This document shows positions 9,031-17,696 of a DNA stretch of 64,000 nucleotides, piece by piece; the first letter of the stretch is position 1; every line of letters begins with the position of its first letter. A model generated the notes under the pieces. It saw nothing but the letters and a program-made list of their open reading frames with translations. It ran no database searches and was not told the origin of the DNA. The DNA comes from Salinicola endophyticus (lineage in GTDB: Bacteria > Pseudomonadota > Gammaproteobacteria > Pseudomonadales > Halomonadaceae). The translations under genes and the position numbers were made by a program. The stretch lies in assembly GCF_003206575.1 (NCBI RefSeq), contig NZ_PZJO01000006.1, forward strand, positions 132,514 to 196,513, written 5' to 3'.

Positions 9031-9771
9031 TCAGACGCCGCCGTCGACATCGATCAGGGCGCCGGTGGTGAACCCGGCTTCGGCCAGCCACAGCACCGCG
9101 TTGGCGATCTCTTCCGGCTCGCCGATACGCCCCATCGGAATCACCTCTCCGGCGACATCGGGCTTGTCCGGGTTGCCACCGCTGGCGTGAATGGTGGTGC
9201 GGATCACCCCGGGGCGCACGGTGTTGACGCGGATGCCCTCGCCGGCGACTTCCTTGGCCAGACCCTCGGTCATGGTGTCGATGGCGCCCTTGGAGGCGGC
9301 GTAGTCGACATACTCACCGGCACCGCCGAGGTGTGAGGCGGCGGAGCCGACGTTGATGATCGCACCACCGTTGCCGCCGTGGCGGGTGGACATGCGCTTG
9401 ACTGCCTCGCGGGCGCAGACGAAGGGGCCGACCACGTTGATCTTCATCATCCGATCGACACGCTCGAAGCTCATCTCGTCGACGCGGCTGATCTGGTCGA
9501 CCACCCCGGCGTTGTTGACCAGCACGTCGACCCGACCCAGCTCGCGGTCGACGGTCTCGAACATGGCGACGATGGCGCCTTCATCGACCACATCGGCCTG
9601 AACCGCGATGGCGCGGCCGCCGGCGGCCTCGATCTCGGCGACCACCTTGTCGGCAGAGGCCTTGTCGCTGCGGTAGTTGACGGCCACGGCGTAACCCTTC
9701 TGGGCCGCCATGCGGGCGGTGGCGGCGCCGATGCCGCGGCCGGCACCGGTCACGATCATGACTGGTTTCAT
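9031..9771 (-). CDS. SDR family oxidoreductase
   Basis: 246 aa short-chain dehydrogenase/reductase. The nucleotide loop TGAGRGIG is at residues about 8-15, then NNAG, and the catalytic Ser-Tyr-Lys set appears as NVGSAAS ... YVDYAASK. It resembles the FabG-like glucose/3-oxoacyl reductase group; the substrate is unknown. A strong GGAGGAG ribosome binding site precedes the ATG at 9771. The longer open frame reaching 10101 reads through the next gene in the wrong frame and is not a fusion. Confidence 0.88.
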   Translation of the reverse strand: MKPVMIVTGAGRGIGAATARMAAQKGYAVAVNYRSDKASADKVVAEIEAAGGRAIAVQADVVDEGAIVAMFETVDRELGRVDVLVNNAGVVDQISRVDEMSFERVDRMMKINVVGPFVCAREAVKRMSTRHGGNGGAIINVGSAASHLGGAGEYVDYAASKGAIDTMTEGLAKEVAGEGIRVNTVRPGVIRTTIHASGGNPDKPDVAGEVIPMGRIGEPEEIANAVLWLAEAGFTTGALIDVDGGV

Positions 9772-9838
9772 GCACTCCTCCGATAGCGGGGTGAGAGAGT
9801 CGACGCCACGCAGGCGCGCGGCGTCGACAGGCAGCCTA

Positions 9839-10237
9839 TCAGGCTGCGGGTTCGAGCGGATACACGGCACAGAGCTTGTGGCCGTCGGGATCGCGCACAT
9901 AGGCCAGGAAGAGGTCGCCCATCGGCGTATGGCGCACGCCCGGCTCGTCCTCGATCGAGGTGGCGCCCTGGGCGACCGCGGTATCGTGGAAGCGCTGGGC
10001 CTGCTCCTGGGAGCTGCAGGTAAAGCCCAGGGTGTCGCCGTTGCCCACGGTGGCGGGTTCGCCGTTGATCGGCTCGGTGACGACGAAGGCGTTGCCGTCA
10101 TGACGATAGGAGAGACGCTGGAGGCCGTCGTACTCGAAGCGCTGGCCGGCTTGCGCGCCGAGTACGCCGAGCACCTCGTCGTAGAAGCGCTTGGCGCGCT
10201 CGATATCGTTACTGCCGATCATGATGTGGCTGAACAT
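9839..10237 (-). CDS. VOC family protein
   Basis: 132 aa single-domain VOC/glyoxalase-fold protein: FSHIMIGSNDIERAKRFYDE at the N-terminus, then GFTCSSQEQAQRFHD and YVRDPDGHKLCAVY at the C-terminus. Metal-binding His and Glu positions are only partly conserved, so it may be a lyase, isomerase or binding protein. It is next to the SDR gene on the same strand and may be co-transcribed with it. Confidence 0.83.
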   Translation of the reverse strand: MFSHIMIGSNDIERAKRFYDEVLGVLGAQAGQRFEYDGLQRLSYRHDGNAFVVTEPINGEPATVGNGDTLGFTCSSQEQAQRFHDTAVAQGATSIEDEPGVRHTPMGDLFLAYVRDPDGHKLCAVYPLEPAA

Positions 10238-10306
10238 AGGGGCTCCCCTTGAGGACCTTGTCGATAGTGAAAATGGATACCGAGCCCGCTTCGCGTCAGG
10301 ACGCGA

Positions 10307-11407
10307 TCAGGCCAGACGCATCAGCCAGCCGCGGGTGTCCTCGCTGCGGCCGTACTGGATATCGAGCAGGCGCTTGCGCAGCTGGGCGCTGACCGCTTCA
10401 CCTGCCACCGGTGGTGTGGCGATACGCTCGTCTTCGCTCACCAGCTCGCCGATCTGGGTGATCACGGCGGCGGTGCCGCAGGCGAACACTTCGGTGATCT
10501 CGCCGCTGGCGACGCCGTCACGCCACTCGTCGATGCTGATCTGACGCTCTTCCGGGGTGAGGCCGGCATCGCGGGCCAGTTCGAGGATCGAGTCGCGGGT
10601 CACGCCCTCGAGGATCGTGCCGCTCAGCGCCGGGGTGACCAGGCGGCCGTCACGGTAGACGAAGAACAGGTTCATGCCGCCCAGCTCTTCGATCCACTTG
10701 TTCTCGGCGGCGTCGAGGAAGGCGACCTGGGCGCAGCCGTGCTCCTCGGCTTCGGCCTGGGCCAGCAGCGAGGCGGCATAGTTGCCACCGCACTTGGCGA
10801 AGCCGGTCCCGCCGGGGGCGGCGCGCTTGTAGTGGGAGGAGAGCCAGATCGAGACCGGCTTGCCGCCGCCCTTGAAGTAGGAGGCCGCCGGCGAGGCGAT
10901 CAGGTAGTAGTCGACCTCGGCGGCCGGCTTCACGCCCAGCGACTTGCCGTTGCCGATCATGAACGGGCGCAGGTAGAGGCTGCACTCTTCGCTATCGTTC
11001 TGCGGCGTCGGCACCCAGGCGGCGTCCTGGGACACCAGCGCTTCGAGCGAGCCGAGGAAGGTCTCGTCGTCCAGCTCCGGCAGGGCCAGGCGACGCGCCG
11101 AGGCGCGGAAGCGCGCGGCGTTCTTCTGCGGGCGGAAGGTCCACACCGAGCCGTCGGCGTGGCGGTAGGCCTTGATGCCCTCGAAGATCTCCTGGCCGTA
11201 GTGCAGTACCGGCGAGGCGGGGTCGATCAGCAGCGGCCCGTAGGGGCGAATCTCGCCGCGCTGCCAACCGCCCTGCTTGGTCCAGCGTACGTGCACCATG
11301 TGATCGGTGAAGAAGCGGCCGAAGCCCGGATTGGCAAGAATCTCGTTGCGCAGGTTGGCATCGAGCGGGTTGGACGAGAGGCGAACTTCGAATCCTGACG
11401 TGGACAC
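10307..11407 (-). CDS. ilvE: Branched-chain amino acid aminotransferase
   Basis: 366 aa, the longer BCAT form (mammalian/Gram-positive-like) rather than the 310-aa E. coli type. Markers: VLHYGQEIFEGIKAYR, the PLP lysine in GFAKCGGNYAAS, and EVFACGTAAVITQIGEL. It transfers amino groups between Val/Leu/Ile and 2-oxoglutarate. The start is the GTG at 11407, preceded by AGGAGA; the open frame to 11539 is upstream leader. It lies in the block between pepA and holC and is not linked to other ilv genes. Confidence 0.92.
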   Translation of the reverse strand: MSTSGFEVRLSSNPLDANLRNEILANPGFGRFFTDHMVHVRWTKQGGWQRGEIRPYGPLLIDPASPVLHYGQEIFEGIKAYRHADGSVWTFRPQKNAARFRASARRLALPELDDETFLGSLEALVSQDAAWVPTPQNDSEECSLYLRPFMIGNGKSLGVKPAAEVDYYLIASPAASYFKGGGKPVSIWLSSHYKRAAPGGTGFAKCGGNYAASLLAQAEAEEHGCAQVAFLDAAENKWIEELGGMNLFFVYRDGRLVTPALSGTILEGVTRDSILELARDAGLTPEERQISIDEWRDGVASGEITEVFACGTAAVITQIGELVSEDERIATPPVAGEAVSAQLRKRLLDIQYGRSEDTRGWLMRLA

Positions 11408-11639
11408 TGCGACTTCTCCTGGCGGCCCCGAATGATGGCGGCGCGGTGGCATTCGCGCGCCGGCCGACGGGCATACGATCGGTGACGGTGGGTCCGCACG
11501 ACGCGCTCGGGCGAAGACGCGCCGGCAAGGCTGCGTCAACGCGGGGCGGCGCTGGCGGAAAGGTCAAATTAGCATGCAAAGCGTATTCTGCGAAGAGGGG
11601 CCTTGGCCGTGCCGCCGGGGCGGCCAAGGCATCATCGGC

Positions 11640-11924
11640 TCAGCCCTTGAGCGCTTCGAAGCCGGGGGCGGTCAGTGTGATGGCACACTCGATGATCTCG
11701 TAGTCGGCGAGATCGTGGCTTTGGAACGGATCGGTGGCCAGGCACGCCTCCAGCGCCGGGCGCTCGGCGTGGGAGAGCAGCACGCCGCCACTGCGCGGCA
11801 CCTTGCGCCCGGAGGCGATCAGCAGCCCGCGGGCGTAGGCGTCCTCGAGCCACGCCATGTGGCCTTCGATATGCGCCTCGATACGCTCGAGAGGCACCTT
11901 GTAGGTGAGTGAGACGATGAACAT
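11640..11924 (-). CDS. YciI family protein
   Basis: 94 aa, a YCII (dimeric ferredoxin-like) domain. Typical features are MFIVSLTYKVPLE, the His-Asp pair in GHMAWLEDAYARG, LLIASGRKVPRSGG and TDPFQSHDLADYEI. Family members are small cytoplasmic proteins, some acting as dehydrochlorinase-like or peroxidase-like enzymes; no function can be assigned here. Confidence 0.85.
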   Translation of the reverse strand: MFIVSLTYKVPLERIEAHIEGHMAWLEDAYARGLLIASGRKVPRSGGVLLSHAERPALEACLATDPFQSHDLADYEIIECAITLTAPGFEALKG

Positions 11925-12000
11925 GCCGCGGCACTCCTTGTCGGTTTGTCGATACGGGTCATGAGCCCCCGAGAGGGGGAAATCAAAAAGAACCCGCCGC

Positions 12001-12020
12001 GACGCCCCGGGCGGGGCGTC
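12001..12020 (-). terminator. pepA terminator candidate
   Basis: Perfect hairpin GACGCCCC-GGGC-GGGGCGTC downstream of pepA on the minus strand, with a T-rich stretch (TTCTTTTTG) about 10 nt further on. Confidence 0.5.
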
Positions 12021-12128
12021 TCGACAGGCTCTGGTTTGCAGCGGTGGGTCACCACCGGTCCGGCGTCACCGGTCAATCACGACCGGTGAGCGGCGGCTGG
12101 GCGCCTTTGTGGCTCAAAGACACCGCGC

Positions 12129-13646
12129 TCAGGTCTCGTCGGTCACCACGTGCTCGCTCTCGCGGTCGAGCAGATAGCGCGTGAGCAGGCCCACCGGACG
12201 CCCGCTGGCGCCTTTCTGCTTGCCGCTGTGCCAGGCGGTACCGGCGATGTCCAGATGCGCCCAGGGGTAGCTGTCGGCGAAGCGCGAGAGGAAGCAGGCG
12301 GCGGTGATGCTGCCCGCCGGACGCCCACCGATATTGGCCAGATCGGCGAAGTTGGACTCCAACTGGGCCTGGTAGTCGTCCCACATCGGCATGTGCCAGG
12401 CGCGGTCCCAGGCGGTTTCGCCGGCTTCGAGCAGGTCGAGGGCAAGGTCGTCGTCGTTGGAGAAGAGCCCGCTGGCGTGGTCGCCCAGGGCGATCACGCA
12501 GGCACCGGTGAGGGTGGCGATATCGACCACGCTGGCCGGCTGGAAGCGCTCGGCGTAGGCCAGGGCGTCGCACAGCACCAGGCGCCCCTCGGCGTCGGTG
12601 TTGAGGATCTCGACGGTAAGCCCCTTGAGCGTCTTGACGATATCGCCCGGCTTGATCGCGCGGCCATCCGGCATGTTCTCGGCGCTGGCGACAATGGCGA
12701 TCACGTTGAGCTTGGGCTTGAGCGCGATCACGCTCTTCATGGTGCCGAACACGCTCGCCGCGCCACACATGTCGAACTTCATCTCGTCCATGCCGGCGCC
12801 CGGCTTGAGCGAGATGCCGCCGGTATCGAAGGTGATGCCCTTGCCCACCAGCACGTGGGGCGCCTCTTCGGCGTCCTCCGCGCCCAGATACTTCATCACG
12901 ATCAGCTTGGAGGGCTCGGCGCTGCCACGGCCCACGGCGAGCAGGGAATGCGCGCCGAGCGCTTCGAGTTCGGCTTCGTCGAGCACCTCGACCTCGAGGC
13001 TGCCGCCGGCTTCACCGGCCAGCGTCTCGGCCTGATCGGCGAGATAGCTGGGGGTGCAGATATTGCCCGGCAGGTTGCCCAGGGTCCGCGCCAGGTTGAC
13101 CCCGTCGCCGAGGGCGGCACCGATGCGCGCGCCGCGCTCGGCGGTTTCGCTCTGGCCGCTGTCGGCGATCAGCAGCTCGACCCGGGCGAGGGCCGGCAGC
13201 GGGCTCGGGGTGGATTTGCACGCGTTGAAGCGGTAGACCGCCTGGGTCGCGGCATCCAGGGTCATCTGGGTGTTCCAGGCGATATCGCGGTCGGCGATGA
13301 CGGCATCGCTGAAGCCCACCGCGACACTGTCCGCCGGCAGCTTGGCAACGGCGGCGAAGGCTGCATCCAGCGCCTTGCGCAAGCCACCCTCGTTGAACTT
13401 GGCGCGCTCGCCCAGACCCACCAGCAGCAGGCGCTCGGCGGAGAGGCCCGGGGCGAACGGTATCAGTTGCACGTCGCCCAGGTTGGGGGTGAAGTCGCCG
13501 CGCGCCAGCAGCTGCGCGATCAACCGCTCGCTGGCGTCATCCAGCTTGGCCGCGGTGGGCAGCAACTCGCCATCCTGGAACAGCGGCACCACCAGACAGG
13601 CAGTCTCGACCTTGGCCGGGTTGACGCTGAGTACGGAAAATTCCAT
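12129..13646 (-). CDS. pepA: Leucyl aminopeptidase (cytosol aminopeptidase)
   Basis: 505 aa M17 peptidase. The catalytic C-terminal domain holds VGKGITFDTGGISLKPG and the signature NTDAEGRLVL, which carry the two-metal site. It removes N-terminal residues, including from Cys-Gly, and in E. coli PepA also binds DNA at cer and carAB. The start at 13646 (MEFSVLSVNPAKVE) follows GGAGA; the upstream open frame lacks family sequence. The gene is divergent from lptF across 233 bp, as in most gammaproteobacteria. Confidence 0.96.
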   Translation of the reverse strand: MEFSVLSVNPAKVETACLVVPLFQDGELLPTAAKLDDASERLIAQLLARGDFTPNLGDVQLIPFAPGLSAERLLLVGLGERAKFNEGGLRKALDAAFAAVAKLPADSVAVGFSDAVIADRDIAWNTQMTLDAATQAVYRFNACKSTPSPLPALARVELLIADSGQSETAERGARIGAALGDGVNLARTLGNLPGNICTPSYLADQAETLAGEAGGSLEVEVLDEAELEALGAHSLLAVGRGSAEPSKLIVMKYLGAEDAEEAPHVLVGKGITFDTGGISLKPGAGMDEMKFDMCGAASVFGTMKSVIALKPKLNVIAIVASAENMPDGRAIKPGDIVKTLKGLTVEILNTDAEGRLVLCDALAYAERFQPASVVDIATLTGACVIALGDHASGLFSNDDDLALDLLEAGETAWDRAWHMPMWDDYQAQLESNFADLANIGGRPAGSITAACFLSRFADSYPWAHLDIAGTAWHSGKQKGASGRPVGLLTRYLLDRESEHVVTDET

Positions 13647-13879
13647 GTCGTCTCCAATGAACGATTGCGCTGGCTTCGCGTCACAGGTCTCGGCAACGAG
13701 ACAAGTGCGCGGGGAATCGGGATAATGGCCGGGGCCGCGCCAGTGCCCGGCGCAGCGCCCGGTGTTGCAGGCGCAGCCCGCAAGACGCCTCAGTTTACGC
13801 AAAGCGGGGGGACGATGCACAAGCCCACCCGCCGCCGGAACGCACGCCGTGCGCTGGCAGGAAGCCAGATCAGGAGTCG

Positions 13880-14959
13880 ATGTTGATTGTATTCCGCTAT
13901 TTGACCCGCGAGATCCTGCTGACGATGTCAGCAGTCGCCGGCGTATTGCTGCTGGTGATCATGGGCAGCCGGTTCATCCGCTACTTCACCGACGCCGCCC
14001 AGGGCGAGCTGCCGCTCAGCGCCCTGGGTTCGCTGATGCTGTTCCACATGCCCAGCTTCATGGAGCTGGTACTGCCGCTGGCGTTCTTCATCGCCATCCT
14101 CCTCGCCTACGGACAGCTCTATCTCAACAGCGAGATCACCGTGCTGGTGGCCTGCGGCATGAGCCCCAACCGCCTGCTCCAGGTCACGCTGCTGCCGGCA
14201 CTGCTGATCGCCGCGGTGGTCGGCGCCTGCAGCCTGTGGCTGACCCCCTACGGTGCGCTGCACAACGAGCGTCTGATCGAGCAGCAGAAGAGCCAGCTCG
14301 ACTTCTCGCTGCTCACCCCCGGGCGCTTCCAGGATTTCGGCAGCGGCCGTACCGCCTACACCCAGTCACTCAATGACGACCATTCGCGCATGGAGGATGT
14401 CTTCATCAGCGAACAGGGCAAGGGCAGTGATGGCGGCCAGCAGGTGGTGACCCGCGCCGAGAGCGGCTACCAGACCGTCGATCCCAAGACCGGCAGCCGT
14501 TTTCTGGTGCTCTCCAACGGTACCCGCTACAGCGTCGACCCGGGTAGCCCGGTGGCCGAGCGGCTCGCCTTCGGCAGCTATGCGGTGCGTCTCTCCACCG
14601 ACGGCGAGACCGATATCGGCGACGACACCGAGCTGATGAGCACCGCGAAGCTGATCGATCAGGGCGACGACGAGTCGATGGCCCAGCTGCAGTGGCGCCT
14701 GTCGATGCCGCTGATGGTGCCGATCCTGACCCTGCTGGCGCTGCCGCTATCGCGGGTCAATCCGCGTCAGGGGCGCTTCGCCAAGCTGCTGCCGGCGCTG
14801 TTCCTGCATGTCAGCTATCTGAGTCTGCTGCTCGCGGCCCAGGACGCGATCGCCCGTGGCAGCCTGCCGGCGGGCGTCGGCATGTGGCCGATCCACGGCG
14901 TCTATCTGCTGCTCGGCCTGATTCTGCTGCGCCGCGACCAGCGCCAAGGAGGCCGCTGA
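13880..14959 (+). CDS. lptF: LPS export ABC transporter permease LptF
   Basis: 359 aa. Six membrane segments in the 3+3 arrangement around a large periplasmic beta-jellyroll (about residues 100-260). N-terminal IVFRYLTREILLTM and ELVLPLAFFIAILLAYG match LptF. With LptG and LptB2 it extracts lipopolysaccharide from the inner membrane and passes it to LptC/LptA. Its stop overlaps the lptG start (TGATG), so the pair is an operon. Divergent from pepA. Confidence 0.95.
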   Translation: MLIVFRYLTREILLTMSAVAGVLLLVIMGSRFIRYFTDAAQGELPLSALGSLMLFHMPSFMELVLPLAFFIAILLAYGQLYLNSEITVLVACGMSPNRLLQVTLLPALLIAAVVGACSLWLTPYGALHNERLIEQQKSQLDFSLLTPGRFQDFGSGRTAYTQSLNDDHSRMEDVFISEQGKGSDGGQQVVTRAESGYQTVDPKTGSRFLVLSNGTRYSVDPGSPVAERLAFGSYAVRLSTDGETDIGDDTELMSTAKLIDQGDDESMAQLQWRLSMPLMVPILTLLALPLSRVNPRQGRFAKLLPALFLHVSYLSLLLAAQDAIARGSLPAGVGMWPIHGVYLLLGLILLRRDQRQGGR

Positions 14960-16023
14960 TGCTGCTCGATCGTCTCGACCGTTACATCGCGCGCAATGTC
15001 CTCGGCGCCATGCTGGTGGTGCAGGTGATGGTGCTGGGGCTCGACCTGGTGATCTCCTACATCAACGACCTCGGTGATGTCTCCGGCAACTACTCCGCCT
15101 TCGACGTGCTGCTCTATCTATTGATGCGGCTGCCGTGGCGCTTCTACGAATACGCCCCGGTGGCGGTGCTGATCGGTGCGCTGGTGGGGTTGGGGTCGAT
15201 GGCCTCGAGCAACGAGCTCACCGTGATGCGCGCCGCCGGGCGCTCGCTCGGACGCATTCTGATCGGGGTGCTCAAGCCGCTGCTGCTGGTGATCCTGATC
15301 ACCATGGGCATCGGCGAGTTCGTCAGCCCGGCCACCGAGCAGCACGCCGCGGCCTGGCGCCTGGAACAGTCCGAGGGCGCCGATGCGGTGCTCGAACGTG
15401 GCGGTGGCTGGCAGCGTGAAGGTGACAACTTCTACCGCTTCGGCACCATCCGCGCCGACGACACCGTGATCAACGTGCGCCGCTACGAGTACGACGGCCA
15501 GCGTCTGGTGGAAGCTTCCGAGGCCCAGCGCGCGGTGTGGAACGGCAAGGCGTGGACGCTGGAGAACGTCAAGACCACCTACTTCGACGCCAACGGCACC
15601 CGGGTCGAGTCCCAGCCCACCGCCACCTGGCACACCGATCTCACGCCGGCCCAGCTCAATCGCCTGCTGCGCCCGCTCAACAGCCAGCGCATGAGCAGCC
15701 TGTGGCAGTACGCCAGCTATCTGCGCTCCCAGGGGCAGGAGGCAACCCAGCCGCTGCTCTACTTCTGGCAGAAGAGTCTGCTCCCGGTCACCCTGGCGGG
15801 GCTGGTGCTGCTGGCGGCGTCGTTCGTGTTCGGCCCGCTGCGCAGTGTCGCTGCCGGCACGCGGATCTTCTACGGCGTGATCGTGGGGCTGTCGTTCAAG
15901 TACCTGCAGGATCTGCTGGCGCCCGCCTCGGTGCTGTTCGGTTTCTCCCCGTCGCTGGCGGTGGTGGTGCCTACCGCGGTCTGCTATCTGCTCGGCTTCT
16001 GGCTGCTGCGCCGCACCGGCTGA
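14959..16023 (+). CDS. lptG: LPS export ABC transporter permease LptG
   Basis: 354 aa. Starts MLLDRLDRYIARNVLGAM, with the YAPVAVLIGALVGLGSMASS coupling region and a periplasmic domain between the two triple-helix bundles. It is the partner of LptF in the LptB2FG exporter. The ATG at 14959 overlaps the lptF stop by one base. A longer open frame beginning at 14692 overlaps lptF out of frame and is not used. Followed by a hairpin and then a 15-bp tandem repeat. Confidence 0.95.
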   Translation: MLLDRLDRYIARNVLGAMLVVQVMVLGLDLVISYINDLGDVSGNYSAFDVLLYLLMRLPWRFYEYAPVAVLIGALVGLGSMASSNELTVMRAAGRSLGRILIGVLKPLLLVILITMGIGEFVSPATEQHAAAWRLEQSEGADAVLERGGGWQREGDNFYRFGTIRADDTVINVRRYEYDGQRLVEASEAQRAVWNGKAWTLENVKTTYFDANGTRVESQPTATWHTDLTPAQLNRLLRPLNSQRMSSLWQYASYLRSQGQEATQPLLYFWQKSLLPVTLAGLVLLAASFVFGPLRSVAAGTRIFYGVIVGLSFKYLQDLLAPASVLFGFSPSLAVVVPTAVCYLLGFWLLRRTG

Positions 16024-16064
16024 TCCTGCCCGAGCGCTTCGCTTCCCCGCTCATCGCACAAGAC

Positions 16065-16091
16065 GACGCCGCACTCCTGGAGTGCGGCGTC
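16065..16091 (+). terminator. lptFG terminator
   Basis: 11-bp stem GACGCCGCACT / AGTGCGGCGTC with a 5-nt loop, 41 nt after the lptG stop, followed by TTG. Confidence 0.6.
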
Positions 16092-16095
16092 TTGC

Positions 16096-16155
16096 GTTGG
16101 GGCGTTTCACGTGAGGGCGTTTCACGTTGGTTCGTTTAGTGTGGGTTCGGGGCGT
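16096..16155. repeat. 15-bp degenerate tandem repeat, 4 units
   Basis: Four consecutive units, starting at 16096, 16111, 16126 and 16141: GTTGGGGCGTTTCAC, GTGAGGGCGTTTCAC, GTTGGTTCGTTTAGT, GTGGGTTCGGGGCG. Lies just after the lptG terminator. One of several short-period repeats placed downstream of genes in this window. Confidence 0.7.
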
Positions 16156-16297
16156 CGGATGGCGTCTGAGCCCCGGGATGCGGTGGTCGGTCCGAGCGAG
16201 AGGGCGGAAGAGGGCGGCTGATACCTGTGCTAAGTCTGCGCTAAGGAAGCGGCGCTAACGTGAGCGAGATGATTGTGATTCGGACTTGAAAGTGCCT

Positions 16298-16316
16298 ATG
16301 CGAATCATTTACATTC
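16298..16316. promoter_or_regulatory. Fur-box-like site upstream of bfd
   Basis: The 19-bp stretch ATGCGAATCATTTACATTC resembles the gammaproteobacterial Fur box (ATGCGAAT-type repeats; about 10 of 14 positions of the 7-1-7 model). It lies 29-47 bp upstream of the bfd GTG, where iron repression of bfd is the known arrangement. Confidence 0.55.
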
Positions 16317-16344
16317 ACTCCTACGTTGAGTGCGAGGATCTGCC

Positions 16345-16548
16345 GTGTACGTCTGTCTCTGCCAGGGTGTCACCGACCGCGATATCGAAAACGCCGTGAG
16401 CGATGGCGCCCGCAGCTGGCGCGAAGTGCGCGAAGTCACTGGCTGCGCCGGCCAGTGTGGCAAGTGCGCCTGCACCGGCAAACGGGTGATGCGTGACGCG
16501 ATCAGCGAGCAGTTGAGCTTCGACCCGGACCTCGCCTACGCGGTGTGA
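16345..16548 (+). CDS. bfd: Bacterioferritin-associated ferredoxin
   Basis: 67 aa with a 2Fe-2S cluster bound by C4, C6, C38 and C41 (VYVCLCQGVT ... CAGQCGKCAC), the same positions as in E. coli Bfd. By family knowledge Bfd reduces the haem of bacterioferritin so that stored iron is released. The start is the GTG at 16345 after a GAGGA ribosome binding site. A Fur-box-like site sits directly upstream, and bfr follows 471 bp downstream on the same strand. Confidence 0.9.
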   Translation: MYVCLCQGVTDRDIENAVSDGARSWREVREVTGCAGQCGKCACTGKRVMRDAISEQLSFDPDLAYAV

Positions 16549-17019
16549 CCTCTCGGGCGCCAGCCCCGCCGCGTGTGTCGCCTGTTGTTCGCCTCCTCTT
16601 TTTGCGTATCCACTTTTTGCGTCTTCACGACAGGTCGTATCGACAGCTTTCCCCGCCTTCGCGCTTTTGCCTTTCCGCATCACGGGTAGTCGTTATTCCT
16701 GCCTTTCCATGTGATGCCAACGCTTCCTGCTGCTGAACTTCCGCTAAGTAGTCCAAGTTGCCAGATATCCCCTAAGGGTAGGCGAGCCGGTGTGTCTGCG
16801 ATGCGCGCCGGGCGCAGCGCGACTCGTTATCAGCCGCGTTATCACCTGCCAATCGCTGGCAGATGAGAAAATTTCGTAAGTTACTGTAATAGTTGTAATT
16901 TCTCGATGCCTTGTGGATACTGCCACCATCGGACCAGCGCCACCCTGTGGTAGCGTACTCCGTCAGGGAGCGCGCGAAGCTGCCTCCCCTCGCCAGTTAC
17001 CCATGAGGAGAACACGACA
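16549..17019. other. Non-coding region between bfd and bfr
   Basis: 471 bases without a convincing gene. The part around 16860-16915 is AT-rich and probably holds the bfr promoter; a small hairpin CTGCC-AATCGCT-GGCAG lies at about 16847. No clear second Fur box is seen. Confidence 0.45.
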
Positions 17020-17502
17020 ATGAAAGGCGACCCGAAGGTCATCAGCTATCTGAACACCGTCCTCGGCAACGAGCTGGTGGCGATCAACCAGTACTTCCTG
17101 CACAGCAAGATGTACAAGGACTGGGGCTTCAACGTGCTCGCCAAGTGGGAGTACGACGAATCCATCGAGGAGATGCAGCACGCCGACAAGCTGATCGAGC
17201 GCATCCTGTTCCTCGAAGGCATCCCCAACCTGCAGGATCTGGGCAAGCTCAACATCGGTGAGAATGCCAAGGAGATGCTGGAGAGCGATCTCAAGATCGA
17301 GCACAAGGCGCGTGCCGACCTGCAGGAAGCGATCCCCTACTGCGAATCCGTGCGTGACTACGTCAGCCGTGATCTGTTCATCAAGATCCTCGACGACGAA
17401 GAAGAGCACATCGACAAGCTCGAAGCGGAGCTGGGCCTGATCGACAAGGTCGGTATCCAGAACTATCTGCAGAAGCACATGTTCGGCGACGAGAAGGAGT
17501 GA
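17020..17502 (+). CDS. bfr: Bacterioferritin
   Basis: 160 aa. All ferroxidase ligands of the family are at the standard positions: E18, E51, H54, E94, E127 and H130, with Y25; M52 is the inter-subunit haem ligand. It should form the 24-subunit shell that oxidises and stores iron. The start ATG follows a GAGGAGA ribosome binding site. A strong terminator follows, and purK is convergent. It works with Bfd encoded just upstream. Confidence 0.97.
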   Translation: MKGDPKVISYLNTVLGNELVAINQYFLHSKMYKDWGFNVLAKWEYDESIEEMQHADKLIERILFLEGIPNLQDLGKLNIGENAKEMLESDLKIEHKARADLQEAIPYCESVRDYVSRDLFIKILDDEEEHIDKLEAELGLIDKVGIQNYLQKHMFGDEKE

Positions 17503-17573
17503 GCGCAGTCTGCACGCGCTCCGCGGGCCGGGTCTGAGCTGACCCCGCCAGCGCCAGCAAGAGGCTGGAACCT

Positions 17574-17609
17574 AAAAGGCCCCGCTGTCATCGACAGCGG
17601 GGCCTTTTT
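17574..17609. terminator. bfr terminator
   Basis: Perfect 16-bp stem AAAAGGCCCCGCTGTC / GACAGCGGGGCCTTTT with a 3-4 nt loop and a T run on both strands; probably bidirectional, with the purK stop on the other side. Confidence 0.85.
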
Positions 17610-17696
17610 CATTCTGCCTGCTCACGTCTTGGCTGCGGGCAAGGGCGCGGTAGCTGATGTGGGCGCAGCGCGCGCCAGCCACCCCAGGAGTGGTGG

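Noticed and set aside
9031-10101. Apparent VOC-SDR fusion protein
   Set aside because: The N-terminal 110 codons are a wrong-frame reading of the VOC gene; the SDR has its own ATG with GGAGGAG at 9771.
12150-13886. 578-codon open frame antisense to pepA
   Set aside because: Same reason: shadow of pepA, with no recognisable domain or ribosome binding site.
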